Of a stretch of DNA of 64,000 nt, positions 11,941 to 25,997 are shown piece after piece; the stretch's first letter is position 1, and the number at the start of each line of letters is the position of its first letter. Source of the stretch: Proteromonas lacertae (Eukaryota > Sar > Bigyra > Opalinata > Proteromonadidae); NCBI GenBank assembly GCA_002245135.1, contig NGBS01000876.1, positions 1 through 64,000 of the forward strand, read 5' to 3'. The notes below the pieces were generated by a model, which was not told the origin of the DNA, made no database searches, and was given only the letters and a program-made list of their open reading frames with translations. A program made the position numbers and the translations under genes.

Positions 11941-12988
11941 ATGTCAAATAAAGAAATCTTCACATTAGTGATAGGTGGAGGTGTATTGATGGGTTTGGGA
12001 TATTGGCTATCTAGAATAGAAAAGAAAATTCCCCTAAGAATACATCAAAGACCAAAAGAAAAAACAATTTCAACTGTTTTACCTAAAAAGAAACCATATA
12101 TATTACTATTAGGTGATAGTATAACTGAATATTCGTATTTACATATTTAATTGATGATATATTCAATAGTTTTGATAGTGAGTATAAAGGATGGGGTGCT
12201 TCTCTTGCTTATATATATCGTCATAGAGCTGATATATTGAATCGTGGTTTTTCTGGCTATAATTCTAGATTCTTATTAGAAAGTTTGAAATTGTTATATC
12301 CAGAGAATAGTGAAGATTTACCGATATTGACGATATTAATGTGTGGTACAAATGATGGTTCAATTGAATGTAATAGAATTCAGCATATAGATATTGATGA
12401 ATTTGAAGATAATATGAAAGAAATAATCGAATATTTATTAAAACTAAAATGTGATATGAGAATAATAGTTTTAACTCCAACTCCAGTTGATGATATTGCT
12501 TATAAGAACCATTGTGCAAGTGTATAATATAATATATAAAAATGAATAGATGAATGAAGAACAATTAAGAAGTAATGATGTAATGAGTGTTTATGCTGAA
12601 AGAGTAATGAAATTAAGAAAATCAATCTCAAATAACAAAAATGTTTTTATGGTTGATTTATTTAATGGAATGCAACAGAATGAGAATTGGGAAAGTTATC
12701 TCAGAGATGGTCTTCATCCAGACAGCAAAGGGAATGAATATATTTACAAAGAAATAATATCAATAATAAAGTATTTCATCATCATTTTATATTCTTTTTA
12801 TAGAAACAAATTCCCACTTTTAGATCCTGATAATATGAATGGATTACAACCATATGTATATATTTGATATGTGTAATATATTTATATCATAGTTTCCTCA
12901 TTGGAAAACCTTTGATTATGAAAATGTTAGTGAATTTCTCAAAAGGTATCATCAGAGTTATTTGGGTGAATTGAAAATATTAGAATGA
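11941..12988 (+). CDS. IAH1: SGNH hydrolase, isoamyl acetate esterase family (left copy)
   Basis: Predicted 304 aa in five exons. Introns at 12135-12169, 12522-12549, 12771-12803 and 12856-12892 leave 915 nt. Family blocks in order: GDSIT (nucleophile Ser), GWGASLA, NRGFSGYN, GTND, TPTP and DGLHPDSKGNEY (catalytic Asp/His). These match the IAH1 subfamily of SGNH esterases well. The N-terminus adds a hydrophobic stretch (FTLVIGGGVLMGLGYWL), so a membrane-anchored form is likely, unlike soluble IAH1. The C-terminus is about 35 residues beyond the usual end. The enzyme hydrolyses short acyl esters; the native substrate is unknown. Confidence 0.88.
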
Positions 12989-13103
12989 AGAGTTAAATAA
13001 TAATATTTGTATCATCTAAATTGTTATTGTTGATGTTAAAAATGAAAATTACCAAAACTGTGTAATAATGACCAATTATTGACATTGAAAAATTCAAAAT
13101 AAA

Positions 13104-15335
13104 ATGCCTTACGATTTTTCAATCCCTGTATCAAGTAAATCTGTTGGTGATATTTGTCGAGAGATAAATGATTATATGAAAGAAGAATTTTCGTATAAGT
13201 GTGTAGTTTCTAGTTTTTAGCTCTCCTTTAGGTTATTTTGGTTCAATAAATGCAAGTTATCAATTCTACACATACTATGCCGAATTTGTAGATGTAATGT
13301 TGAATAGAAATGGTCGTTTGTGTGATTATAGTGATGTTCCTTTTTATTATCGAATCAATGAAGATAAATGTGAATGTGTATGTGATTCAAAAAAAAGAAA
13401 GAGTGATCATGTGAGTAATGCAGTTCATTTTGTAAGATTGTTTAGTTTATTGAAGAATAATGAAGATAGCTCTTTATTATCCACTCTATTACACAGTAAT
13501 TCAATTCCTTCTGTTAGCTACAATTACAATGTAGAGAATTTACCATTAAAAACAAGAGAAATATTTGAGAATAACAGTAATAATCCATTACCTTCATTAT
13601 ATTATTATTTAACAAATCCTCCATTGATTTATTCTGGAAGATGTGAATATTTATCATTAAATATGATAGAATATTATTTATTCTCATTTTTACATTTTGG
13701 AAGTGATAATTGTAATAGAAGTGTAATATGTTGTTCAAATAAAGATTCAAAAATCAAAAGTCAATATAATTTGAGTGTATCAATGATCTGTAATGATATA
13801 TATTCGAATTTGTGTTTAGAATATTATAATAGTTTATTTGAAAACCGACGAGAATTGAAGTTAAATATGAATATGCCAGATGTGAGAAATATTGATGAAA
13901 AATATCGATATTCAATCGAATTAATAAATGGAATAATGGAATTTTGGTTAAATAAAAACAATATATATCGTTATAATAAGAATAGTTTATATTTTGATGA
14001 AAAATTCACATTATGTGTATGTATATACAATTGTTATATATAATGAATTAGAATTACAATAGTCCCAATTTGAACTTATTAAAAGGCTTATTTGGTTTAA
14101 TAGTGTTTTTATTATCTGACACAATAACAAGTCAAAAGAGTATTATTATGTTAATTATAATATATATATATATATATAAATGAATAGATGAGAATATGTT
14201 ATTAGAATTAATCGAAAAACCATTATTTGAGTTTCTTTCATTGGGTTTAGAATTCTGTGAATTTAATGATAATATTTCCTATTTAATGGTATTTTATATT
14301 CATCATCTTGTAATATTTATGAATAGATGGTTGATATTTGGTTATCTTTATTAGAACCATGGAATTGTAATGATAGATTATATAGTAAAAATGCTTTTGA
14401 AACAATATCAAAACCATCTTCCTCTCCTTCAACAATAAAAACATCGCCAACCAAAACATTACAATCAGCTGCTTCCGTATTATCAAAGAAAATAATGAGA
14501 AAAGAAAGAAAATCATATAATAATGAATGGGAATATTATATTGAGAATCATTATCCAGTATATTGTGTTATTTATTTATCGAATAGTTTTATATTTTGTT
14601 ATTAGGTCAATGTTTGAAAGGAATTAAAAGAGAATTAGATTATAATCGATCTTATAATATGATTGATGTAGTTTTAAAAGTATATATTAATATTTTATTT
14701 TATATATTTTTAAGCATATTTCTTTGATTTATACCAAAGATTTAGTGAAAATGTTGAGAGAAATAGGAAAAATGATAAGAAGAAATGAGAATGAAAAAAT
14801 TGGTGATTTACATTCAATTTATGAAAAACTGAATTTGAATAGTGAATTTTTGTGTGAAATAAGTAAATACAAATCATTGGCAATAAAAATAATCTGTTTA
14901 ATTCGTAATAGTGATAGAAAAGAAAAGCCATCAACAAATTGTTTAAATGATATATTTGAAATAAGTGAAGAAGAAATAAGAAGAGTAAAAGAAGAAAGTG
15001 AAAATTGTATAATAAATAAAGAGAATCTATTGTATGATGAAGAAGATAATGAAATGAATGAGAATGAAAGAGAAAAGTTGATAAATGGAGAATATATTCG
15101 AGGAAATATGAATATAAAATATCATAATAATCCTTTATATAAGCCAATAACAATATATGAGAATAAAATGTTAGTTGAAATTCTGATAATAATATCTGAA
15201 TATATAACTAGAATAATATGTGATATTCGAAATGAAGAGAATGAAGATATAATAATAAATTTGCGAATTTTTGGTGATTATCGAAATATGTTATTTATAT
15301 TAGTAATAATATTGTTATTCAAGTTAATATTATAA
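13104..15335 (+). CDS. SMPD4-like neutral sphingomyelinase-3 family protein (left copy)
   Basis: Predicted 677 aa in seven exons. Introns at 13199-13220 (22 nt), 14017-14051, 14140-14187, 14289-14326, 14586-14605 (20 nt) and 14680-14714 leave 2034 nt. The middle carries a DIWLSLLEPWN block resembling the W..Y/L..PW signature of SMPD4. The C-terminus (KPITIYENKMLVEILIIISEYI, then NLRIFGDYRNMLF and a final hydrophobic helix) matches the layout of SMPD4, a tail-anchored ER/nuclear envelope protein. The third exon could be spliced differently (acceptor 14062 with an extra intron) and still stay in frame. Ring-like catalytic residues were not identified, so enzymatic function is uncertain. Confidence 0.6.
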
Positions 15336-15839
15336 AAATATCGTTGTTTTTTGAATTGTTTCTTAATAGTTGATGATTAAAAAAGAAAATAATAGAATTG
15401 AGAATATTCTCATAATCATTGTTTGTAAAATGATATTACTAATAAAATAACAATATCACATAAAATATTTATGTTATTTTGAAATATTTCCTGAATAAAA
15501 TAATTACACAACATCTTAATATATTTATATTACTTATACATGTTTTTTAACTTCTATAATCTTGAATTTTTAAAAAGAAAAAAACTGAATCAAAAAACGA
15601 CTATTTATTTTGAAACATCAAACAAGTTTGAAAATATTTTGCTGAAATTTACACCTAGATGATTTAAAACTCTGAATATTATCATATAAAATCCAACTAT
15701 TCTATGCAGTTTACATTAACTGAGAATAGAAACATCAGAACAGCAAAAATCAATAAAAGTGGTTATACATCACAGTAACGATATTAATGTCGTTGTGATC
15801 ATGAATGTTGATGAATGATGAATTAGAATGGTAAAATGA
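15336..15839. other. Intergenic region, no gene seen
   Basis: About 500 bp of A/T-rich sequence between the SMPD4-like and pseudokinase genes. Many short stops occur in all frames. It is conserved with the right arm (31979-32484) with scattered substitutions. No RNA gene or repeat recognised. Confidence 0.6.
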
Positions 15840-17040
15840 ATGAAAAAAGAAAGAAAAAAGAAAATTGAAACGACTCAAATTTCAGAAATGTTAAATCATC
15901 ATATAGAAGAGATATTGAAATATAAATTACCGAAATTAGAAGTATGCTTAATTTATATATGTAATAGATCAAAGAAAGAAAAGAAAAGAATGAAAATGAA
16001 GTAGAATTGGTAATTAAACATGAAAATAATTGCAGAGTAGTTAAAATGTTGAATACCAATGGAATTAAAGAGAAGAAGATATTGAAATTTAGTGAAAATA
16101 ATTGTTTTCTGTTAGATTGTTGTTCATTTTGTACCTATCCTTCAGAAATACAGATCATCCGGTGTAATATGATGATGTTGGAAAGAGAGTATTATATGCA
16201 AGATTTAGAGGGGTTAATTCAAAATAAAACCATTTCTAGTGATGATAAATGTAAAATTATTCTATCAATTTGTGATATATTGATGATATTCAATGAATGT
16301 GGAATAGTGATAAGTAATTTGAAGAGTTCTAATGTGATATATAAAGATGACGGTGAAATGAAGTTATGTGATTTATTCTTGAACTTATTAAGAAAAGAAG
16401 AAGATATGAGAATATATGATATTTGTTTCAAAAGTCCAGAAGAGTTGAATGGATTAGAATGTAATGAGAAAAGTGTGATTTGGTCAATTGGATGTATTTT
16501 ATATGAGATAATAAACAAGAAATTACCATTTAATGAAGATAATAATATGATTAGAACAATGAATAATATTTTGATATGTAAATACAGTTTTAAAAGAAAA
16601 AGTAACAAGAAAATGAAAGAAACGATAGAGAAAATGTTGAAAGTGAAGAGTGAAGATAGATTGAGTTTTAAAGAGTTGAGAAAAGAAATGATGAAAATGA
16701 GTGAAATATTGAGAAATTGTAATAATGATTTTGTGATATGTGAAGAAAGGAAAAGAATATTATTAAGAAATGATTTTAATGTGTTTATGATTTATACAAA
16801 AAGAAATTGTCTTAAATGTAGTAAAAATAAATATGAATGTATAAATTATTTATTAATATGTGAATAGTTGTTCGAGATTTATCTATAGCATATTATAATA
16901 ATAATTCAGATGAAAGGGCATTTGTATTGCTATTAATGATGAAATTATTTAGGGGAGATAATTCAATAAATAATAAATTAAAATTTCAGATATATAATAA
17001 ATGTATATTTAACATAGAAAAAATAAAATTATATAGATAA
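15840..17040 (+). CDS. Degenerate protein kinase-like protein (left copy, short C-terminus)
   Basis: Predicted 381 aa. Introns at 15942-15967 (26 nt) and 16839-16867 leave 1146 nt. The C-lobe is recognisable: FKSPEEL in place of APE, VIWSIGCILYEI with a following LPF, and SEDRLSFKEL near the end of the fold. The catalytic loop reads VISNLKSSNVI where an active kinase has HRDLKxxN, and DFG is replaced by DLF, so it is most likely a pseudokinase. Homology with the right arm ends in the EDR block at about 16675; after it this copy has a different, short tail (RDLSIAYYNNNSDERAF). That tail is related to the start of the LRR part of the right gene, suggesting that this copy lost its LRR half. Confidence 0.7.
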
Positions 17041-17070
17041 AATATATTATTTTATATTAGATATATTAAA

Positions 17071-18329
17071 TTACTTCTTTGAATTTTGTTTATTAGATAT
17101 ACTTTTTGACTTTTTCATTCTCTTTGATTTAGATTTATTAATTGATTTCTGTCTTTGTTCTATATATTGTTGTCTTAATTTCTGTTTCTTTAATTCACTT
17201 GGCAATATATCATATGGTTTAGCAAATTCATCATAATTACTTTCTTTTTTATTCATACTTGGTATTGCCTTTAATTTATTCCTCATTTCATTTACTAATT
17301 TATCATGTTCAGCTCTGGCAGCTTTCTTCTTCGCTTTTTCTTCTTCAGTTTTCTTTACCAAATTCTATTTAAAGATAACAACAATAAATATACATTAATA
17401 TATTTTCTAAATAAGTATTTCTTATAACATCTAACAATCTTTCTTCCTTCACTTTCATAATGTGCTCTTGGATGATCTTCTATTTGATGATTATGTATAT
17501 TGCTATTAATATCATGATATTTCTCACAACAAGATGGAACTCCAAGTATTTCACTTTTCTATACACATAATAATAATAATAATAATAATAATACCATGCA
17601 ATAATCTTTATTACATTCAACACAATGTCTACTAGCAGGTTTATTACATCCACAACACCTTGCTTTTAATATATACAATATAGAATCAGATGGTGGTTTA
17701 TTAGAACATTTATCAGGAACATGTTCGAATTTTATACAAGTGTCACATAATGGTCTAGCACACCACAAACATATTTGATTAGTAGCTCTAACACTACAAA
17801 TAGAACAATATCTATATCCAGGTGGTAAATCATCTTTAAGTAGTTTATATTTATGATTAATTCTTTTACCTTTCTTATGTATTCTATCATAACATTCAAT
17901 ACAATAACTATCTTCGCAATCTTCGCATTGTCTAATAGCAATTTTACTTTCACATTCACTACAAACTGAAGCACCAGGTACAAACTTTATATATTTATGA
18001 TTCTTTCTATTGTCACTCTTATGTAAGGCTTTGAAATGTTCTAAACAATAACTATCACCATCACAATCTTCGCATAATATTGTGGCTAATAGATTACATT
18101 GAATACATCTCAATGCATGATCTTTATTACGTTTAGATTTACATATATGATAAATATGTCTTTGTTTATTATCAATTTGTTCATGAATCAGTGCATAACA
18201 GTTGAAACAATATTCTCTATTATTACCACAACCTTCACATTCATAGACACTATCATTCTTATGACAATTACAACATTTACCTTCAGGAACATCAACCATT
18301 TTTCTCTATAAAATATAAATAAATATGAA

Positions 18330-18360
<31 letters not shown>

Positions 18361-21300
18361 CTCTGAGATTTGGCCACATTCCATAAGGTCTAACAGGAAC
18401 ATCAATTGGTTTCTCCCATCTTGTTTCACCAGTTGGTAAATGTTTATAATATTTCCTCTTCAAGAATGGATGGAATTGTTCTTCCCATTCTGCGTAATAT
18501 AGTTTATGTAACTTTTCAGCTTCTTTCTTACTCAATATACATCTCCAGAATGATGCTATTCTTGTCACTGCATTACTGTATCTTTGACGAATACCTTTAA
18601 CTATTCTTCTACCTATATAACCACGATATACACACTATAAAAATAAATAACAAATAAATATATATACTTGAACTTTTACTACAGCTTCATCAAATGCTAA
18701 GATTCTATCAAATAGTTTTCTTATATAAACAGCAGCATCTTTTGGTGTTTGATTTAGATATATTTCATCTACTTTAGTTTTACCATTCATTAAAATATCC
18801 TTCAATTTATCAATCTTCATTAATGAAATATAAACAATCGATCTTAATAGTGAATTATGGTATAATATATAAAGTGAGTGAATATCTTCATCAGTTGAGA
18901 CTATATACTTATTATTATTCAAAAATGCAGTAATTTCACCTAAATTAGGAGGAATTCTCGGATATTCATCAAATAAACCAATTAATTGTCCTATTGATAT
19001 TTTATGATTATTACATTGAACCATATATTCATTTAGATTCTTTAAAAACTCATTTACTCGATGAGGATACTTTGGATAATTTATTAAAAACAAATTCCTT
19101 GGTCCATCCATTAATTGTGTTTTTCCTTTTGGTAAATAAGCCAATGAATGATCATTGTCTTCTACAATAGAAAGTGAAAAATTCTCAGTATCTTTATCAT
19201 TTAAACAACTCATTATTCTTAATCTATTTTGACTGGAATTTACACCAATATGTTCTAGTTTTTCATTTGTTAAGTTGTTAATTACTTGTAGTTTTATTGA
19301 TGGATCTCTATTATTGTGATAGATTAAATCAGAATCAGGTCTTGTATAATAGATATTATCACTTTCTAATGTTATTTTCATTCCTTTCTTCTTCAATAAC
19401 TGTTGCCTTCTCATAATTTCTACATTTCTTTCCAATACTTTACCTTCTAATGTCAATCTGATAATTTCATCATCTTTATACATATGCTTTATATTTTCTT
19501 TAATATATGACAAGCCAAGCCTGTTCAAATACATTTCACAATCTAATCCTTCCTTATAATAACCAATCCAAGCAATATTTGTACCTCTTCTAATACACTC
19601 TTTAATGTATTTAGATAAATAGAAATTATTGATCTTATTCTTTACCATCTTTCTATCTCTATAACCTCTATAAATCCTTTGTATTTCAATAATTGCAAAT
19701 ATTTCATAATAGTTATACTCAATTCTTTGACAATATTTATGTGTATTTATATTGTAATATAATATCTCATGAGTCTTTGGATTAATATGATACCAATAAC
19801 CATAACGTGGAGCAACAAATGTATATTCAAATTTAATACTCACATTATTATTCGAGCTTGAATCAAGCCATTCATAATATCTATTTCTCAGATCAACCCA
19901 TTTCTGGAAATGTGTATCAAATAATAACAAGTGTCTTCTCGTTCTTTTATCATAATCCATTACTAATGCATTTCTAAAATGATTATCACTTTCACAGTGG
20001 AATGTTTTATCATCTATTATCATTACAGATGATTCATTTCTCACTCTGATATCTTGTTCTAATTGACGTATTTCTGCCATTATTTCATTATATTCTGTTT
20101 TGATTGGTAATAACATATTCGACACTTCAAATTCACTAACTGGTGGAATACCTTTTGCACCACTAAATCCTAATCTTTGACCTATTGTTTTACTTAGATT
20201 TTTACTATTTGTAGCTTTCCTTGCAGGTGTAGGAACAACAGCAGGAAGAGTAGTAGTACTATTAGAAGCTGTATTAATCGTCAATTTATTCTGTTTCTTA
20301 GGATTTTTCTTCTTATAATAACTTCTCTTTAATGATTGATAATAATCCAACATACTTTCTAAAGGATCAATATCTTTCTTCAATTGTAAGATACGAGCTT
20401 TATATTTAGATATTTGATTCTCAGCGGAATTATTATCTGCAATTCTTTTCAATCTTTCTGATTCCATTCTATCTGCAATTGATTCTCTAACATCAGGCCA
20501 ATCATCATTATTCCACATTAATAATCTCAACTTTCTACCTATTGCTTCTCTTCCAACATGACCTTCTTCTTTAGTTGGTAATATACTGTTTATTGCTAAT
20601 TTATAATTGTATTTAATAGAGATTAGTTGACTTCTCTTTTGTTTATTTGATTCTAATTCATATTCTTTAGCTTTCTCTACACGTTTTCTTCTTTCTTCAT
20701 ACTTTCTTCTATTTCTCTGTAATCTATTCTTTGCTAATTTCATTCTTAGTACAGATTGAATAACAACAACTGCTTTAAACTCGGGTATAGTATAAATCAC
20801 TCTATCAGGCGATGTTTCATTTGTTTCTTTATTTAAGAAATACACTTTCTTCTCTTTATTTAATGCTTTACTCCATCCATATCTTGATACCATTACTAAT
20901 TGAGATAATATTCTGTTTCTCTCTTGATGTTCCATCCACTTTCTAAATCTTGTATTATCTTCTTCTACCATTTTATCCCATGCTTTTCGAACTCTATCCA
21001 CTTTATAATACGATATGTATTCATATAATATCTTATCTCTTCGTAATTGTTTCAATATCTTCTGAGATTTCTTCCATTCTAAATACCTTGACATAAATCT
21101 CTGTATAATAATTACTTTATTATTATCAATATATAGTTTATGTAATATATTGTACATCTTTACTAATGATTGGTTCATTGGGATATTCTCTACAGCTTCA
21201 GCTATTCTACCTGCTTCTCGACACATTGATATATTTGGACATAAATCACTTATTCTTAAACATGCACTAGTAAACAGATTTAAAGCAACTTGAAGTCTTT

Positions 21301-24300
21301 CATTCTCATACTTTATCTCACTATCTGCATTTTCCCATTTTATCAATTCTTCTTCTATATTATTCTTAATCATACCAACATTATCAACATATTTTCTTAA
21401 GAATCTTCTAACACATAAAAATGACAATTCTGGAGCTAATATTGCTTGTTTTGCAAAGTTAATTGATCTAACTTTCCTATTGGGAAATACTCTTAGGAGT
21501 TCCTTCTTCAAATCATCTTCAGTACTTATTAATCCAATACCTAACATAATAGGTTTAGAATGTTGAAATAATCCAGAGATATTGTTCTTATCATATTCTT
21601 CAGTTATTCCACATTGTTCTAACTCTGTCTCAGACATTGTCCTCAATTGTTCAATACTGTTACAACCGTTATTCTGAAATTGTACAACGTATGAATGTAA
21701 ACCTAACCTTCTTAACAACATTGGCAATCTCATTCCTACTAATTCATCAGTTGGACTGTAATAATTTTGAATATCTTTTAATGCACTAGATATTATATCT
21801 CTTATATCATTTCTATCACGATATAAACCAGTCTTTCTTGTTTTATTCAATCGAATATGCCTTCTCAAATTCCTTCTATCTATGAATCTTCTATAATTCT
21901 TTTCTATTATGTTTGCTTTTCTATTTAATAATTCCTTATATTCTACTTCATGAATATACCTCTTATATCTTAAATACATCTTAATTATCTTCTGTATTTT
22001 AATTATATTCACTTTCATTATCTTACATGTTTTAGTTGTACATTCATCTAATTTCATTGGAATTATAAACTTTATCAATTTCTTACTTCTATACCTCACA
22101 TTCATTCGTAATATATTCAATCTCTTTAATCTAGCTAAATATCCTTTAATTATTCTTTGTAATAATCTTACACACGTTATTCTCTTCATATATCGTCTAA
22201 ACCTGAAGTGATGATATGCTCTTTGTATCTTTATAATATATTTATTCTGTTTTTCATATAATTCTCTTTCTTCTTCTTCTCTCATCTTTATTACTCTTCT
22301 ATGTAAATATCTCATCATTCTACCTGGTTTTTCATGCAGCCATACTCTTTGAATGGATCTAGCTGCATTATCTCTCTTGTGGTAGGTTATATAAATGAAA
22401 TTTTCTATTATTTTTCCAGATTTATAACGTAATCTCCAAATTGGTGCATTTTTCAAACCAATTTTCCATTGATGATGGAATTTATAAAACCTTTGAATTT
22501 TTTTTGCATTTAAATTCCTCTTATTCTTTCTCTCTATTTTACTTTTTAATTTATCACACAAATCAGAAATTGTCAAACATCTAATCAATACAAATGATGA
22601 AAAATCTCCAATATGTCTGAAATAACATCTTTGTATTTTCATAGCACATCTATTTAAGAAGTTATTATATTTTCTAATTGCATTAACTCTTCTCCTACCA
22701 ACCCAACCTCGATAAGCCATTTGAATCTTATGTGCCATTGTTGCATTTAACTCTTTACGAATCATCTTATCTTTAATCAATTGTTTGGCTTTCTGTTTAG
22801 ATAAATAGCATCTTACATTCATATGTAACATCATAGCTGCTAACTTCATCTTATCATATGTCTTAGTACTTCTCATCATACGAGCTAAAGCTTGAATCTT
22901 AATAATTGCTCCTCTTACTTTCTTGTAGTTTTTCAATGGTTTTATCATTCGTGCAAATGACTGCAATACTATAATAGCATGACGAATCTATTTTAATAAA
23001 TAATAAATAATTATATATATATATATATATATACAGTTAAATATCGTTTTCTACACACATATTTTCTTCTTAAAGTTTGTATATTCCTAGCTGCATAATA
23101 CTTCCTTCTTAACTTCTTAAATAATTTTCTATCTTTATAACCACGATATATCTTCTGAAACAATACAGCAGCAATTAATTGTTCATTTTTAACCAAATAA
23201 TCAACCCAAGTTTTCCATTTTTGAAAGCAAAATACGAAATATTTATCCACTTTTCTATTTCTACTTCTTTTTATAGTATTATCCATCATTGTGAGTGATT
23301 TTAATTGACAATTTTGTACATACCTTACTCTCTTCATATTCTTTACTAAATAATAAAATGCTTTTCGTTTAAGAGAGTATATTTGATACAAACCCCATTT
23401 GATGATAATTTTAGTTAATTTAGTCCTACAATAGTAAGCATCTCCCGCCTTTTCAAATAAGAATTTCAATGGTAAATTCTTTTTATTGGTAATAATCTGA
23501 GTATCTATTCTATTCTCAATCTTCTTTACTGATTTAGTAACATTCTTTAATATCTTTGATAACATATCAGTGGACTTGTGTAATGTTTGCATTACTATAT
23601 AATAATAATAATAATGATATATATATACTATTAACTCTCTTAACCCAATCTGGTGTTTCTTCATCATTATCATCACCAGGTGTATCATATAATATCATTT
23701 TATCAATATCATAAGGTAAACTATCACCAGATGGCATATCAGGTATTGGATAGCTATTATTTTCTCTCTCCTTCTCTTTCTGTATTTTCAATTGGTTTAT
23801 TAACACTGCAGGAATTACTGATCTCTGATTGGGTGGATTTAATTGATCCAATAATATATCAGCTGGTAATAATCTCTTTTTATTTACATTAATATTCTTT
23901 ACTTTATATGGGAAGAATAACACTGCTTTCGCTTGATTTATCTTCTTTATGTTTGGTGGTGTTGTACATCTTAATGGTTTAGTTGGTGATCTTAACTTTG
24001 TATTAATTGATAATGATTTTGATTTGATTGGTGTAATGGTATTTTTACTATTATTCTTAATATCTTTTTCTTTATTCTCTTCTTTTTGTGGTTGAGGTGT
24101 TTTTGGTGCATTTTGAATCTTGACCAATGGAAATTTTGGCACAATTACCACAGTTTCTCCATAAGGTGATTTTTCCATATTCTTTAACTCTATTTTCTTT
24201 GCCATATATTCATCATATCGTTTTAATTCATTTAAACTCATATATGATCTTTCTTTCCCACCTTTATAGGAAGTTACATTGTGAGTAGCTTTGTATGCAT

Positions 24301-25156
24301 CAAATGAATTAAATGCTAATTATAATAATAGATATATTATATATATACGTAAAAATTTTGGTGTAGTTGGTTCTGAATCAATTGTACTGAAGGATTGATT
24401 ATTATTATTATTATTATTGTTATTAATAGAAGGTAACACTAATGAGGATGTAGAAGATGTTGTACTATTAGGAGTGAGAGGTTTTATAGTAGCATGTTGA
24501 GGGGATGATAAATGAGATGATGAAGATGGAGGAAGTATAGCAGAACTTCGGTTAGGAGATGCTGTTGGTGATGGTACTGATGAATGCAATGCAGATGATG
24601 CATACATAGATACACGGGTAGGCTGGAACATAGAAGGTCTACGACTAATTTCAGGAATAGCTGGTGCAGCACTATTATTATTATACTATTATATATACTA
24701 TTCTGGATATGGATTCATTTTTAATAATTCTTGGTTATTTTGAAAGGAAGAATCTACAAATAAAGAGGATCTCTCTCCTGTTACTAGTGTAAGTGCCATA
24801 ATTGCATTTAAACGAACTCTAATTGCATCGTTCTTTGATATTGTGGATTGGGATTCAGCTTCATTGATTAAATATATTAATGAGCCAATTGTAGTATCAA
24901 TAGCTTGAATCTTGTCTTTAAATGTTGGATCCATTTTTAATATGTATGCAAGTGTACGAGCAGCTAAACCTCTACAGAATAATATCAAACAACAATACCT
25001 GTAATAATAAGAAGCAGATTGGTTGTTCAAAATACCTAACAACCTTTTCATACCACCTCCTTTCATAAATATTCCGTTATTCTTCTTCTTATCGATCATT
25101 GTTACTTGTACTAACCATGAAGCATCATTGCTTCTGTTTTTGAGATCACTCATCAT
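17071..25156 (-). CDS. Giant multidomain ARM-IQ-SAM-WW-B-box protein
   Basis: Ten exons join into 7722 nt, 2573 aa. Introns: 24972-24998, 24672-24698, 24316-24348, 23595-23628, 22988-23034, 18635-18667, 18306-18361, 17559-17594, 17365-17435; all are GT-AG and keep frame. Order: ARM-like repeat (residues ~20-140), Ser/Pro/Asn-rich linker (~145-480), then a long basic helical region with at least 12 IQ motifs (for example FQKIYRGYKDRK, HKIQMAYRGWVGRRR, EIQRIYRGYRDRK) from ~550 to 2130. Inside it is a SAM-like block (LRRLGLHSYVVQFQNNGC) and WW-like pieces; a WW-like YYKHLPTGETRWEKP is at ~2175. Several B-box/Cys-His fingers (~2200-2435) and a KK-rich tail close the protein. IQ motifs predict calmodulin binding; a cytoskeletal or flagellar scaffold is inference. 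No single known protein recognised. Confidence 0.85.
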
Positions 25157-25341
25157 TTTTGATTATATAAATTCTAATATAATAGTTCCAAAAAGTCTAC
25201 TTTACTCTTAATAAAAAATATAAAACGAAAAATATTCAAGCCAAAGCTTGTATCAAAATAGAATAGAATAGAAAGTATTTATTTAAATAGAGATGCAAAT
25301 AAAATTATATTAAACACCACTCTTTTCATCTAAAACAAAAA

Positions 25342-25884
25342 ATGTCAAAAGATCCTAAGACTTGTATATATTAAAAACATAATTATTACTATTAGCTAAG
25401 CCAGCAGCTACTAAAGCTACCAAAGCAGCAAAAGCCTTAAAAAGACAACCACCAAAGGCTAATCCAGCTCACACACACTTCAACACTCACTTCCATCGTC
25501 CACACACTTTAAGACTCGCACGTAATCCAAAGTACGTAAGAAGCAGTATTCCAAAAGGACAAAAGTTAGATAAGTACAGAATTATCAGATTCCCATTAAC
25601 AACTGAAGCAGCAATGAAAAAAGTTGAAGTATAATTAATTACAAATAATATAATAGGACAACAACACCATTGTATTCATTGTTGATCTTAAAGCCAACAA
25701 AAGACAAATTAAACAAGCTGTAAACAAGTTATATGAAGTAAAGATCGTAAAAGTCAACACTTTAATTGAGTATTTATTCTAATTAGTAATTTTGTTTAGT
25801 ACTAAAGGAAGAAAGAAGGCTTTTGTAAAACTCAGTCCAGACAGTGATGCATTAGATGTTGCCAACAGAATTGGTATAATCTAA
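25342..25884 (+). CDS. RPL23A: 60S ribosomal protein L23a (uL23)
   Basis: Four exons, 150 aa. Introns at 25364-25395, 25629-25656 and 25770-25799 leave 453 nt. The basic Ala/Lys-rich N-terminus is followed by the conserved uL23 core: [42 protein letters not shown], then [19 protein letters not shown] and VKVNTLI, ending in [20 protein letters not shown]. It binds 26S/28S rRNA near the polypeptide exit tunnel and is the docking point for SRP. Its exons are too short to stand out as long ORFs. Single copy in the spacer. Codon use is richer in GC-ending codons (AAG, ATC) than neighbours, as expected for high expression. Confidence 0.95.
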
Positions 25885-25997
25885 ATAAGATGGTGTATGT
25901 TTTTAAAGCTGAAAGAGTGGCATTTGTTTTTTTGTTTTGGGTTTATATAATAGTTAAACAAATAATAATTAAAACATAAATAATCATTATCTACTTA

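Larger units (their letters stand above)
1..16675. repeat. Left arm of large inverted repeat
   Basis: This stretch recurs as the reverse complement at about 31143-50646. Position 1 pairs with 50646, and the sum of paired coordinates is about 50631-50646 for positions 1-7.9 kb and about 47818 for positions 9.5-16.7 kb. The step of about 2.8 kb is an extra insertion in the right arm. Gene order is mirrored and most interior proteins differ at 0 to 5 residues. The arm reaches the window edge, so its outer end is not seen. It could be a true inverted duplication or two haplotypes joined by the assembler; the unique spacer and arm-specific differences argue against a simple copy artefact but do not exclude mis-joining. 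Confidence 0.95.

Noticed and set aside
18320-18361. TA-repeat runs as telomere or satellite sequence
   Set aside because: Each TA run lies within a predicted intron that begins GTATATA. They are short and not in tandem arrays of a telomeric unit.
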